Source of the DNA: Spirometra erinaceieuropaei
Lineage: Eukaryota; Platyhelminthes; Cestoda; Diphyllobothriidea; Diphyllobothriidae
Assembly: GCA_902702965.1 (NCBI GenBank)
Contig: CACRXP010000150.1
Span: forward strand, 889,417-953,416
Direction of reading: 5' to 3'
DNA length: 64,000 nucleotides
This document shows positions 45,655 through 57,213 of this stretch, piece after piece; position 1 is the first letter of the stretch; every line of letters begins with the position of its first letter. The position numbers and the translations under genes are program-made. Under the pieces are notes generated by a model, which saw nothing but the letters and a program-made list of their open reading frames with translations, was not told where the DNA came from and made no database searches.

Positions 45655-46560
45655 GCCTCTAGGAATTCTCGGCCTTTCTTATGTGGGCAGGAACCGACAA
45701 TGCGTATTTTATCTCAAGCGAATTTGTGCCCTGTTTAAGAGTATGCATGACGAGTTTGGATAAGTGGTCCTGCCTCTTCGCTGCCAATTGGTATTCATGT
45801 AGGCGTGTAGAGGCGGGTTTTCCGGTTTGACCACAATACACTGCATTACAAGTGCTACATGGACTCCTATGGAATACTTCTTTTTTTTTATCCAAATAAC
45901 CAACCCTATCCTAAGGGTCTACAAGCTAATCGCGTAGCGTGGTCGTCGGTTTGTGAGCCGCCTGTATTTGGTGCTTTTTCAGGTGTCTTACAATGAGTTC
46001 AGACACATTTTTGATGTAGGAAGCGTTCGCTAATATTTTGGTTTTGGTGTCTGATCGGAACAATCTAGTTCATTCTCTCTGTCTTTTGATTCCCCCTGTT
46101 TTATGCATCGGCGTACAAAATCCCTAGTGCAGCCGTTTTGGGAAAATAAGTTAAACTGATAATTGAGTTCTTCTTTGTACCCTTCGTTCTCAGAGCAATG
46201 TGTCTTTGCTCGATTAGGTAGGGTGTTAACAGCACTCCGTTTGTGAGCCATAGGGTGGTTGCTCTCCTAATGTAGGATAACTTCCGCGTAAGTTTCTTTG
46301 CGGTATACTGGTGTCTGGAGTGGCCCGTCAGTTTTTCGCTGTATGAGGACATCAAGAAATAGGAGTTTATCGTTAAGAGTGAAGGTGATTCCCGGTAGTG
46401 TTGAGTTGATAGTGTTATGCAAAGTTTTTAGCTGATCTCTCTTGACGATGACAAAGGTGTCATCTACGTAGCGTACCCACAATTCGGGATTAAATAATGG
46501 TAAGGCCATAGACTCTAATTATTGCATTGCGACCTCTTCGAGGCTTTTTACCTGCCCAGT
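45655..46560 (-). pseudogene. Penelope-like element of a second lineage (RT palm to GIY-YIG)
   Basis: Minus-strand pieces in several frames: 'WVRYVDDTFVIVKRDQL' with the RT catalytic Asp pair, 'LNDKLLFLDVLIQRKTDGPL', the PLE linker in shifted frames ('AHKRSAVNTLPNRAKTHC', 'CTRDFVRRCIKQG') and a GIY-YIG module ('NAVYCGQTGKPASTRLHEYQ') at about 45790-45860. At least three frame changes are needed. It differs from the 14.9 and 58.5 kb PLEs at most positions, so it is a separate family. It starts about 180 bp beyond the Gypsy 5' LTR. Confidence 0.75.
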
Positions 46561-47000
46561 TTCTGCGAATACCATCCATTTTTATTTTCCTTCCTTAACC
46601 GTCTGTTTAGATCTCTTATTAACCACGCAGGGCGACTAGCCATTTTCGCACTTTCGCTGTACAACAGGGCCGAATAAAATCTAGTGAAATTGCCTATCCA
46701 GTCGTCCACCTGATTCCCCTTCGAGAAATCTGTCCCAATTCTTGAACGTCAATTCGTTCTTCCTCATGTTAGAATCTGTATCCCATATGTTTCGCTAACC
46801 TCCATCCTCTTCTGGCGTTGAAAATGAAGTGATAAGTCCCAAAGCAAAGTGGTATGGTCACTTATACTAAGAGGTTAAATGAGGTGCACTTAATCAACGT
46901 TAGACAAGTCTCTGGGGAAATGTAGGCCCAGGCAGTTCGTTCTCTGATGCTCTCTAAATCTCTGTGTTTACCTTCTCTGCCAGAGGGATGTCAAGTGAGA
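46561..47000 (-). pseudogene. CR1-like LINE endonuclease-to-RT linker remnant
   Basis: Minus-strand reading in shifted frames gives 'FPRDLSNVD', 'PLSISDHTTLLWDLSLHF' (the SDH motif of APE-type endonucleases) and 'RPAWLIRDLNRRLRKENK', the basic linker that precedes RT. Stops break it. It belongs to the 5' half of a CR1-like LINE whose RT is not found nearby. Confidence 0.5.
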
Positions 47001-48544
47001 AGCCCGTAACCTTTTAGTTAAAAAACTAAGCGCACCGTCGACTGGCAGACTGACTAAGTCTACTGTAGTTGCGTTGAAACTTTGGCAATAAGACCTCTTG
47101 TTAGCTAGCTAGCTACTTCTTTGACCATACTGAGGAGCGAAACATCAACTGAACACGGAAAGATTGGCGATCTGTGAACCGTCAGGAATTCTGGATTCTG
47201 CAAATAAATTTTCTTCGTCTTTACCCATGCAGATATAAATTAACGGAAGAGAGTATGCGTTCGTTCAACGATGGAAATTCCTGACGTTGCAATTACGGAT
47301 ACCCTATTATCCTATCTACTTTAACGGTATCTCGCTATCCTCGATTTCGAATTTCAGCCAGGTTTTTTATGGTAATGACATCAGGAGGTCGTTCTGAAAT
47401 AAGCATATTGAGTTTGTTCAGATTTTCATCTGTTCGACTTATTCTAGGAAACCCCTTTTTGTCAGCATTCAAACGAACACTTTGGGTTGCAGCCTAGTTA
47501 GCCCTGTGTTTTAAAATGACCTTTCGTTTTTCTCGACATATCCCTTTTTTCACTGTCCTACACGCCCTTTAACCTTTGGATTTATATGCAGTGATAATAT
47601 CAAACCCTGTAAATAGAGTACTTATGCTTATTTCCCTTAACAAACTGAACTGAGCATCTTTCGCTCTTCCTCCAATCGTTCGGGATATAAATTTCCGCCT
47701 AAATGCCCTTAAAAGTACTTAAAGAATGACACGCTTTTATTTGGTGGTCTTCAGGTCTAATTGTAAATTCTCATATACCTTATTGACCAACCGTGACCCT
47801 TTTAGTTGGCGACTAGGCCACTCTTGAATCTCCAGGCGACCTTGAACGCTCAATTTTTCGAGGTCATGCCAACCAGGCGACTGGATGATTTAGTTTATAC
47901 TAAATTGTGGGATAAGCATTTCTCTTATAAACTAGAGAACCCGGTGTGCACTTGTATATAACTGAAGCAATTTTTAGTAAATTGTAAAAATTTAACTTTT
48001 ACAGTCTAGAAGTGACCAGAGAGTATGAGTGAACACCAGCAAAAGAAACTCCCAATGTAATAATTTTTCGCGTGAGATTACATTTCAACCAGGTGTCAGT
48101 TGCAATGGGAATGCGTCGACGCTAACACCGGACCAAAGTCTGCGTATCATACAGGTAAGTAAGCCAATAAATGAGTTCAATCGTCGAACAACGCGTAGGA
48201 TAGTAAGTGGTAAATTCGATTCCTTCTGGCACAAGCCTCGCCGAGCCCTCTCAGATAAGGCGGAACTGTGACGTGGCATACAAATACCACCTCCCTCTAG
48301 CCTCTCCTTTATAAAAATATGCGCGGGGAAGGTTCGTTCATTGCCATTTTTGGTACCCCTGAACAATACCGATCTCCGCGTGCACAGCGCATTCCCGCGA
48401 GACGTTACTGTATCACCCTTAAATATGGCACACCGAAACCCCCAAACGAGTCATAAGGTGTACGCCTTAAGACCCATCTTTTTGATGCAATATATTATAG
48501 TTTTAGGGCGTCCTGCACAGTCCCCACTATTTTGCACAGTGCAA
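47001..48544. other. Unassigned AT-rich sequence
   Basis: No domain, repeat copy or RNA feature was recognised. Confidence 0.35.
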
Positions 48545-49155
48545 TAGAGACTAGATGGGTTGAATGCAAAGAAGGTCTTAAGACATAGTTCTAGGAGCTC
48601 GATGATGTGAACTCGTTTGAACTGCTGATCGGTCTCATCATACTTTTCTCGGAGAAAACCGTCAATAGTGTCGATAGCCAGCGAGGGTGGGATTGAGGTG
48701 AACAATGAGATCACGTCAAAAGACACCATTACCTCATCTGCCTCCACTTCGAGACGTTCGATGCGCGACAAAAACTCTTCAGCCGATTTCACTGTCCACT
48801 CTGAATCCTTGGTATGAAAACTAAGTCGCTGGTACAGCTACTTTGACAGTCCAAAGGTTGGAGTACCACGTAAGGAGACGATGGGGCGTAGCGGCACTCT
48901 CGGCTTGTGGACCTTTGGTAGGCCGTAGAAGCGCGCCATTGCGGCATCACCGGCTTTTGCGGCCAGCGTTTCCCTTCTAGTAAGAGCGCCCGCCTTCCTC
49001 AGCTTGTCGATCGTCTTGTTCATGCTGTTTACGAGCTTTTTCAACCCGCTGACAGCCGATTGCGCATAAGCTTCCTTGCCCATCAAGAGGTTGCCTAGTT
49101 TTTTGAAGTACTCTGCCTTATCCATGACGACAGTCAAGCGCTCGACTGTTCGTGA
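48545..49155 (-). pseudogene. Penelope-like element RT N-terminal fragment
   Basis: The minus strand encodes the start of a PLE RT: 'ARFYGLPKVHKPRVPLRPIV' (the characteristic PLE fingers segment), then after an in-frame TAG (48838-48840) 'EEFLSRIERLEVEADEV', 'VSFDVISLFTSIPPSLAIDT' and 'ELLELCLKTFFAFN'. Homology ends near 48545, before the catalytic DD motif. Upstream 'VERLTVVMDKAEYFKKLGNL' also fits PLE N-termini. The fragment directly follows the tandem K repeats, which on this strand are upstream of it. Confidence 0.8.
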
Positions 49156-49487
49156 CCTTTGCCACCCATACGGAGCTTGTTTGCTTCGTGAAGCCAATAG
49201 ATCGGTGTGCGTCCATTCCTGATTGAAAAATACCCGATCTGCAGCGACAGAGAATGACAGGTGGCGAGGCACTGATGAACTTCGGTTCGATGAAGTGCTT
49301 ATGACCCATCTGGTAGACCCCATTGGTGGATCAACTGCGTCAGATGCGCCTGTGCGCATGTTTATGTTTTTGGTCCCAACTGCTGGTGGTCAGGGTTATG
49401 ATTGGCTGAATGAAGGCACAGTAAGCCTGAAACAGTACTGTATCAATCTACCCACATTCTCTTCCGTCCCTCCTCGCTGTTATTATG
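49151..49487. repeat. Dispersed repeat K, tandem unit 1
   Basis: Near-identical to 49528-49852 over about 330 bp; the period is about 377 bp. It lies directly upstream (on the minus strand) of the PLE fragment and may be part of its terminal repeat. Confidence 0.8.
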
Positions 49488-49527
49488 AATTGGCCGACTT
49501 CGGCCTGGTAATTGGTTGCCTGTTCGT

Positions 49528-49852
49528 GATCTTTGTCACCCATACGGAGCTTGTTTGCTTTGTGAAGCCAATAGATCGGTGTGCGCCCATTCCTGATTGA
49601 TGAATACCCGATCTGCAGCGACAGAGAATGACAGGTGGCGAGGCACTGATGAACTTCGGTTCGATGAAGTGCTTATGACCCATCTGGTAGGCCTCAGTGG
49701 TGGACCGACTGCGCCAGGTGCGTCTGTGCGCATGTTTGTGTTTCTGGTCTCAGCTGCTGGTGGTCAGGGTTATGATTGGCTGAATGAAGGCAGAATAAGC
49801 CCGAAACAGTGCTGTATCAATCTACCCGCATTCTCTGTCGTCCCTCCTCGCT
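49528..49852. repeat. Dispersed repeat K, tandem unit 2
   Basis: Shares 'gtttgctttgtgaagccaat', 'atacccgatctgcagcgaca' and 'ttggctgaatgaaggcag' with unit 1, in the same order. Confidence 0.8.
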
Positions 49853-49995
49853 GATATATATATATATATTCTCTTGTCTGACGACGACACGGGGAACCGA
49901 CGTCGAAAAATTTTTCCATAAAGTTTTATCTCTTTCCCAAACAACGCATTTGGTTTCAAATATATATATGTATATATAGACATATATGTAGAATG

Positions 49996-50170
49996 TTATT
50001 ACCGACAAAGACAAGGGAGACTGGAATGGCCACTTCTGGCTTATCAGCCGTCGTCAGCCATTCATACCCAGCCCCGAAGTGTGGAACACACAAGGCTCGA
50101 ACTCGCGACCTGTTAGTTAGAAGTCCACGCCTCTACTCACCGGGCCACGAGCCCGTTGCCCTGTCGGTTT
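49996..50170 (-). repeat. tRNA-headed SINE copy, nearly complete
   Basis: On the minus strand: A-box region 'gtggcccggtgagtagagg', B-box 'gcgagttcgagccttg', then the body with the hammerhead-like core at 50019-50063 (GAAG in place of GAAA, one stem I mismatch). The terminal block of another or the same copy continues at 50190-50295. Confidence 0.7.
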
Positions 50171-50189
50171 TCGATCGGGAATAAACAAT

Positions 50190-50390
50190 GTTAGGGGGCG
50201 CTCACCGATCGTTTCTACGGAACTCACTCGTCCCGTTGTGCCTTAGGACTCCCTCTCGAGTCCAACCAGCAGCTGCACAGCTGCGCATGATATAAGCAGA
50301 ATGGCATTACCGACAAAGACAAGGGAGACTGGAATGGTAATTTCTGGCTTATTAGCCGTCGTCAGTCAGTCATACCCAACTGCGGGGAGT
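50190..50390 (-). repeat. SINE copy (3' body and terminal block)
   Basis: The terminal block (50190-50295) joins the body at 50305-50390. The hammerhead-like core is at 50327-50371 (minus): CTGACGA, intact stem-loop, GAAA, and CCAGTC pairing with GACTGA except at one position. Confidence 0.65.
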
Positions 50391-50399
50391 ACAGTGCAG

Positions 50400-50742
50400 G
50401 CCTGGCAGGCGGTCGCCTATTTGTGACCTTTTCCATCCATACGCAGCTAATTTGCCTCAAGAAACCGGTAGATCGGTGTGTGTCTCTTCCCTCTTCAACA
50501 AATACTCGACCTGCAGCGACCCAGCATGGCAGGTAGCAAGACACTGATGAACTGCGGTTTGTTGAAGTGTTTGTGACCTGACCGCTAGATCCCGTCTACA
50601 GACCGTCTGCTCTGTGTCCGAGCGCATGTTTGTGCTTCTGGTCTCAACTGTTGGTCAGGGTAATGGTTAGCCCAATGAAGGCAGCATAAGCCCGAAACAG
50701 CAATGCATCAGTCCAACAGCATTTCCTGACGTCCCTGTCCTC
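50400..50742. repeat. Dispersed repeat K, divergent copy
   Basis: 'ccatacgcagctaatttgcc', 'gatcggtgtgtgtctcttcc', 'actcgacctgcagcgac' and 'aatgaaggcagcataagccc' follow the K order with many substitutions. Confidence 0.65.
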
Positions 50743-50744
50743 TA

Positions 50745-52078
50745 CAGTGCGTGACCGATCTCATGAAATGTCGGACAAAATTCTGCAATGCATTTCCGAT
50801 TAGGAAGGATTACTAAAGTGGGGTTGTTATACTGATTATCATGCAGCATTACCCTATAAGATTTCGGACTCTCCAGGATGCCGCTTTTGAATGTACTTCT
50901 TTTTTGCCTCCTGTAGAAACCACACTCGGTAAAAAATGACCACTTAAGTAGCATGCATTTTTCTTGTAGATTTTCGATGTTCTTGCAAATTCAAATATAT
51001 TTTACAGAAAACACGCACAAAAATACGCTTTTTTTGCTCATTTGAAAGGAAATCACATTGTCTTCATATTTTATGCCTGAAGAAAGTGTGTATTTAGGTT
51101 TAAAAAAGTTTCACAATTCCCTAATAATTTTCAGCCTGGTCTGCCATTGCATCAGCGTTTAGCAATTTCAGTCTATAAGGTGCATTCTTTCCGCGTAAGG
51201 AAAATCATATATTTCCCTATATCTTTACAAACCCACCACGTAGAGTTCATGAAATTTTGCAATGGATCCGGATTGTGTTGTAGATTTCATGGGGAGCAGG
51301 CATTTTTCCTATTGATTTCCGGTGGTCTTATCATTTCAAATATGTTTTATAGAAAACATGCACAAAATATGCTTTCTTCTGCTCATTTGGAAGGAAATCA
51401 CAGTGTATTCATAGTTTATGCCTGAAGAGAGTGTGCATCTAGGTTTTTAAAAAGTTTCCCAATTCCCGAATAAATTTTGGCCTAATCTGCCATTGCATCA
51501 GCGTTTAGCAGTTTCAGTCTACAAGGTGCACGCTTTCCGCGTAGGGAAAATCATATATTCCTCTATGTATTTTAGAAGGTATCACATAGAGTTCATGAAA
51601 TTTTGCAAGGGATCCGAATTGTGTTGTACATTTCATGGGGAGCATTAGTAAACGAACATGTGCGCTCTTGCATGCATGGACATCGCACGGTCTTCAAAAT
51701 CTCATAATTAGAAACTTTTTTAAAACCTAAATATAAACTTTCTTCGTGCGTAAAATATGAAGATAATGTGATTTCCTACTAAATGAGCAAAAGAAAGCAT
51801 ATTTTTGCATGTTTTCTATAAAATGTATTTGAATTTATAAGACCATCGAAAGTAATTGTAAAAATGCATGCTCCTTAAGTAGTCATTTTTTGCCGACTGT
51901 GTTTTCTGCAGTAGGTCAAAAAGACATGCATTTAAAAGCCGGCATCTTGGCGAATCCGAATTTTTATAGGGTTATGCTGCATGATAATCAGTATAACAAC
52001 CCCACTTAAGTAAAACTTCCTAATCGGAAACTCATTTCAGAATTTTGGCCGATATTTCATGAGATCGATCACGCACTG
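50745..52078. mobile_element. Foldback-type element F, full copy
   Basis: The outer ends CAGTGCGTGA (50745-50754) and its exact inverse (52069-52078) bound arms of roughly 380 bp that are inverted copies of each other ('acttaagtggggttgttata', 'tgattatcatgcag'). TA precedes the left end; the right flank is CA. The middle holds a tandem duplication of about 330 bp. No transposase is encoded. TA flanks and CAGT ends suggest mobilisation by a Tc1/mariner enzyme. Confidence 0.75.
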
Positions 52079-52149
52079 CACGCTGAGTCGTCGACTTCGC
52101 TCTCTATTCCCATTCTCGGGTCCCAGCTACTGTCCGAGCCGGCCAGATG

Positions 52150-52235
52150 TCTTGTGCGAGGAATGAGCGCAGTGGCTGACAGGACTAGAGAGCTCGTCTA
52201 CGCGCGCCACATGCACGACCTGGCTCCCCCAAACG
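52150..52235 (+). repeat. Dispersed repeat G, copy 3
   Basis: 'gcagtggctgacaggac' and 'gtctacgcgcgccacatgc' match 17430-17500 and 18165-18220. Confidence 0.4.
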
Positions 52236-53476
52236 CGCACACTAGGTTTTCACACATAAAGGAGATATAATGCTCTGATCTCACATGCATCAGAGAAACC
52301 ACACGGAGAAGGGAGCCGGAAAGCACACTTACGTGAGAGGTGCTGGTGATGTGGGATTGCGGAGTGTGCGTGTGTGTGGGGCATGTGTTGGTGGAGGAAC
52401 GTGTGGTGATGTGGTCTCGCATGCGGCAATTTACCACAGTTTTTCGTGCAAGCGCACGTGATCTTATAGGCTCACACAGTGAGTGAATATGCGTAGGCAT
52501 TATGGGCATTTGAGGCAAGTGCGGTGGCTGTCTGTCGGTGCTCCCTGCACTGGCTCGCCAGTCTCCGTGCGAGGGATTTACAAGTGACCGACCAGATCAG
52601 TGCGTGACTTACATCTGCGGTGACGATAAGGACATGATGGGTTCAGGGCTGTAGAATCGGTTGGGGCGGGGTGAGGCTGTCATCCGTGGTCATGCTGGTG
52701 GATGGGGAGTTGCTAGTACCGGCTATGGGAGCATTTTCGGATACATAAGGCGTGTTTGGGGCGTTGATACTGCTGTTATCTTCGTTTTCGTGGGTGCGCA
52801 TGTGACCGAACAAGCCAATGTAAGGAGTGAGTATGCGTCCACAATGCGATCAGTGGAGGCGGTTGTATATCGGGGCTCTGGGCACTGGTGCACCAGTCAC
52901 AAAGCGATAGGTTCACGAGTAACCGACTACGGCGATGCGTGAGGTGAATTTGCGATCGAAATGAGGACAAGTTGGGACCGAGTCCACACCGATGGAGGCG
53001 GGGGTTGTGGTAGTGTTGAAGGTGTTGGTGATTGACGGGGCTGCAGGAACTTTTCGGTCGATGGCTGGAATGGCAGAGGTGGTTGTGTTCGTCATCGCCG
53101 CGATGATTGAGGTAGAGATGGTGGAGTTAGCGGCGATCGACGGCGGTGCGGCACGGTGATGCGAAGCAACGGTGGCGAGGCTGGTCGCCGTCCTGGGCGG
53201 TGTGGAGGTTGGAACAGGGGCAGTCGTGGAGGCAGCAGTTGGGGTTGTCGGGCGGTTGGTTGATTCGAATATGACCAACGAGACCGATCCGCGCGCTGAA
53301 TGTTCGTTAAGTGACGATGTTGTGGGCCAGGGGCGCCCGAGACTTGTGAACTTCCCTCGACGGCGATCCGATTTGCCTCGTAGATTGCGAGTCTTCACTG
53401 CTTTTCTCCGGGCCGGTCCGTTTTGGGCGAGGACTTCCCAGGTCTCCAGATCACAGTAGATAGTGACAAGGGACAT
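52198..53476 (-). pseudogene. Zinc-finger tail of a flatworm retroelement, degraded
   Basis: The minus strand has a Thr/Ala/Pro/Ser-rich region ('AAPPSIAANSTISTSIIAAM') leading into 'SVPTCPHFDRKFTSRIAVVG', a C2H2 finger with the second Cys replaced by Phe. A second finger remnant follows in another frame ('YIGLFGHMRTHENED' near 52790). From memory, such tandem fingers occur at the C-terminal end of abundant flatworm retroelement proteins. Frameshifts and lost cysteines indicate a dead copy. No RT is adjacent. Confidence 0.5.
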
Positions 53477-53625
53477 GGTTACTGGTTTGAACAGTCCTAT
53501 ATGATTGCAAGGTGCACGACGAGGTACAACTTATTATAGTAAAGTATTCGCCGAGATGTGGCGTCTGCAATCTAGCTGTAGATCGCAGAATCGATTAAAG
53601 CTCTCCGCACAAATTGTTTTTACAG

Positions 53626-53671
53626 CGGCAAGTCTACCATAAACGAGGTTACCGAACTTTGGTTGATACAG
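53626..53671 (+). CDS. Possible upstream exon of the kelch gene
   Basis: A 46-nt stretch between an acceptor-like 'attgtttttacag' and a weak donor 'ACAG|gtcaaa'. It ends with one base of a split codon, which fits the split codon at the start of the 54047 exon. It encodes 'RQVYHKRGYRTLVDT'. It is supported only by phase and acceptor. Confidence 0.3.
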
Positions 53672-54046
53672 GTCAAACCGCAAAAGTTCCATCTGCCGAA
53701 ATAGACCTCACTACTGTGTTTCCCTCAACAAACTAGGCTGAACTGGACTCCGAAACTGATTTGACCTCCCCTGATTTTTCCGTCTAAATACGAACTTCGG
53801 ACTTTTGAAACCTGTTTTACCAAAATTTGCTAAGATCCCACCAGAACTCTCTCAGATGAATTCGAAGTAGGCACCCTTTAGTGTTAGGAAACGTCTAATC
53901 TCTATCTAACTTACATAAGTCCACACTAGATACTGTGATCAGCAAATACTCTCATATAAAAATTCCAAACGCCCATTTCTTGAAGCCAGAGTTTTTAATT
54001 AGATGGGAACCTTTGGAGGACTGCTATCCCGCACTTTTCTTCACAG

Positions 54047-54247
54047 GTACCATAATTGGAAACTATCTTTATGTGCATGGTGGCCTACCGGAATCAAGTG
54101 AGAAGACCAAGAAATCATTGAATGGACTTTATCGCATCCAGTTACACCCCTTCGTGGGAACATGGACGGACCTGACAACCGACGATTCGCCTGCACTGAG
54201 CCAACATCAGTGTATCAACTGGAAGAACCAGTTGATAGTTTTCATAG
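54047..54247 (+). CDS. Kelch-repeat protein, exon A
   Basis: This exon encodes a beta-propeller blade of a kelch protein, a fold used for protein binding. A strong acceptor ('cgcacttttcttcacag') and donor ('ATAG|gtaact') bound it. 'IIGNYLYVHGGLPE' is the double-glycine kelch strand, and 'GTWTDLTTDDSP' the W-x-x-L strand that ends a blade; a second blade starts with 'INWKNQLIVFIG'. The frame is also open upstream to 53935, without a convincing start. It ends with G of a split Gly codon, completed by the exon at 59927. The gene resembles KLHDC-type proteins, but I cannot assign an orthologue. Confidence 0.7.
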
Positions 54248-55606
54248 GTAACTGTTTCTTGTGGCGGATAACGACGAGAAAGAGCGAAATTTTATGAAGG
54301 AGTGATTTTTAAGTAGCCGAAGAAAAGATTAAAACGAGCACATTCAGGAGTGATTTGGGGTTGTGGTCTCGGTTGGGAAGTAAAGGAAATAGCTCCAACC
54401 TCATTGGTATGACCGCAGAAGGTTAAAAACGTCTCCTATAATTTAAAGAAGGGTCTGAGCTGAACACGTATGACCATTGTTGGTTGAAAAATGTCGGAAG
54501 GGTTTAATAACCAGATAAAACTACTAACACGTCCCACTCCTTAAGATAGGAAGGTCATGCAATTAACAACGTTTAGTTAAAAAAAGAGGACGGCAGTTCT
54601 TCTTCCAGTTGGGCTAAGCAGTATCACCCGTTCCTCCTGTCTGAATCGGCATGTCCAGAAGGCCTGATATTTTCATTTTGATATAGAAAATGTAATTTCT
54701 ACTAACTTTCTGTTCTCCATATTATGAATTAAAATGTTAAGTTGTTGATTATTTGTCGTTCACTACTATAGGTTTCCGTCTAACTTTAGGTGACCCAAAA
54801 GTAAAACCATCTTTTTCTGGTTATTTCGTAAAAAATTAAGTGTTCCATGAAATTTCCATTCCAATGGTCCAGCTAATAATCCGTCCTCATTAGACTCACC
54901 CATTTCAATGGGGTACGGTTATAAGTAGTACAGTTAGCCTTGCGTTAAATTCTAGGAGGTTAGGCTTAGAAGGGTTGGCGTTAGGATAGGGGATCAAGTT
55001 AAAATACGAGAATAGATGTCCCCCTGGAATTTGGCGCAAGGTCACGTATAGTAGGGCGGGAGGGGGAAGGGGGCGCACATTTTCTCGCATGCAACCGTTA
55101 TCTCATAAAGTTTGACTGGCTTATACTTCCTTCAAATATGGCGTCTGCACTTTCAGAACTGGCCAAAGACAGTTCGCAATTGAAGGAAGGATTCTGAAGT
55201 GTAATTAATGTAATGCAATCAGTAATTACTCCCACTCTATGTGCAATCTTGACTTTGTTTTGAATTGTTGTCGAAAAATCCGGAAGATCAGTCAGTAAAA
55301 GCTGATACATCCTTTGCAATGGAGCATCAAGCCAGATGACAACTAAGCGCCCCAGCTCGGTTTCTAAAGGAGGCTGAAGAATTACATAGCAGTAGCATTT
55401 CTCAAAATAATGTGGTCTAACTTAGTGGAAACTTGGAGGTACTTCATGACTACCTGAAGTCAACATTATAGCAGCAACATCCTTCAATAATATGGAAGGG
55501 ACTCAAATGCAGGCGTGATCTTTCCTGTCATTACTACGTACGGAAGATTTGACACCAACTTATAAAAAAGCGGCATAAGTAAACAAGTTTCTCAAAGAAA
55601 GCACCT

Positions 55607-57190
55607 GTTATATCAGGGGGGGGGCTCATGAAGTTTTGATCGAAATTCTGAAATGTGCTTTCGATTGGAAAAGATTACTTAAGTAGGGTTGCGGTATTGA
55701 TTATCGTACAGTATCATCCTAAGGATGCTTGGATGCCAGCTTTTGAATGAGCTTCTTCTCGGCCGGCTGCTAAAACTACACTTTGTAGCAATGACTACTT
55801 AAGTAGTATGGACTGTTCCAATTGGTTTTCACTGTTATTATAAATTCCACTATATTTCATAGAAAATATGCACAAGTATATTCTTTCGAATATTCCTCGA
55901 ATTTTATACTCAAACAAAGGATATCTTTAGACTTTTAAAGACCTCCAGTTTCTGAGTATTTTTTTGCCCCGCCTGCCGTCATACCTTCATTTAAGATTTA
56001 CGAACTACCACTACACACTGTAGAACTACAGTACCTGTGCTAACTCATGAAATGTCACGAATTAACACAGGTCAACGACTTTAACGCAAAATCGGTAAAC
56101 ACTACGGCTCCCAAAGTCTGACAGCGGAAAATAAACGATGTGTCAAAGAAATAAAGTAAAGTTTGGTTAAGAAAATATTATTTACTGAGATAAAAATAAA
56201 TAATTTTCGACAAAAGTCACATTTTCGAGAAACGCCTATATTACAACCAAGTTAGTGATGGCTACGTATGAGGACGTATAAAGGAGGAGGGCGCATAAAA
56301 GGTCAAAAATAATTAAGGACAGAAACAGATACAAAAAATTAGTACTTTGTAGATTGTCCATTCGAATTAAGAACAGCAGAAAGTCTGTCCGACATAGACA
56401 TGACAAGGTTATCTATGGTGGATTGTAAAATGTAATTATTGATTATTAAATCCAATTTTTCCTGCATTGAAAGGGTCTTCTTAGCTTTGTGCCAATTTCT
56501 TTTGACTATTCCAAAAAGATTTTCGATAGGATTCAAATCGGGACTGTTGGCCGGCATGAAAATTGATTGGAGGCCAATTGCGGAGAGCGTGGTTGTTGTC
56601 TAAAATGTTAGATTATATTTGCAAACGGCATCAAATTCGTACCTCTTTAGAGCGGTGGACAGGTGCATTGTCCTGCAAAATTACAGTATCCATTCGGCGC
56701 CGACTTATGCCGTTGTAGCCGAAAGCATCCTTGGCAATTGCAATGAACACCTTGCTGTTGATGGTGTCGGATGTTGACCGCCAGACAGGCCGCTCACCGA
56801 ATTTAATCGCCATCCAAACCATCATCCGCCGACAGTTCTTGAATGTTGCCGTCGGTGTAGTGTGTTCTCTTGGGAAGTTCTTTCCACATATGACGGTTTA
56901 GAACGATTTCGTAGGCTTGTCTAAAAATGGAACCTCATGCTCTTTACATTCCGTCAAAGGAACATCACTCATTCATCTATGCTTTCAGGGAGGCGTCCTA
57001 TAGCATTTAAAGGATTGTGCAATGGATATGGACCAGGTTGTGTACTTTAGGAGTGATATTAATAAACGTGCTGTGTGAACAGACATTTCAGGGTCTTAAG
57101 AAATCTCATTATCGGGAACCTTTTTTAAAACCAGAAGAGGGTCCAGGCTGTAGATTTTTTCGTGAAACAAGATGATATTACTTGCCCAAG
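55607..57190. mobile_element. Foldback-type element F, copy containing a mariner transposase
   Basis: 55620-56030 matches the left arm of family F ('tgaaatgtgctttcgattgg', 'gattacttaagtagggttg', 'gatgccagcttttgaatgag'), and 56985-57190 matches its centre and inner right arm (compare 63310-63500). The transposase lies between them. Either a mariner inserted into an F copy or this is a fuller relative from which F derives. Confidence 0.5.
56336..56990 (-). pseudogene. Tc1/mariner transposase, 3' part, degraded
   Basis: Cut-and-paste transposase with a DDE/D catalytic triad. On the minus strand: 'GSIFRQAYEI'-like remains, 'HMWKELPKRTHYTDG', then 'MMVWMAIKFGERPVW' and the second catalytic Asp in 'VILQDNAPVHRS'. 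After a frame break between 56631 and 56557 come 'MPANSPDLNPIENLFGIVKR' with the third catalytic residue in 'DLNPIE', and a C-terminal helix. The N-terminal DNA-binding domain and first catalytic Asp were not identified, and the frame break makes the copy inactive. It is a Tc1-like element by the NPIE motif. Confidence 0.75.
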
Positions 57191-57213
57191 ATGAGCTTTG
57201 ATTTCACGTATAC

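Noticed and set aside
49275..49310. CTGATGA in the K repeats as another hammerhead
   Set aside because: A stem-loop follows, but GAAA is absent in all K copies.
53935..54046. 5' extension of kelch exon A
   Set aside because: The frame is open, but a strong acceptor ends at 54046 and the extension has no kelch character.
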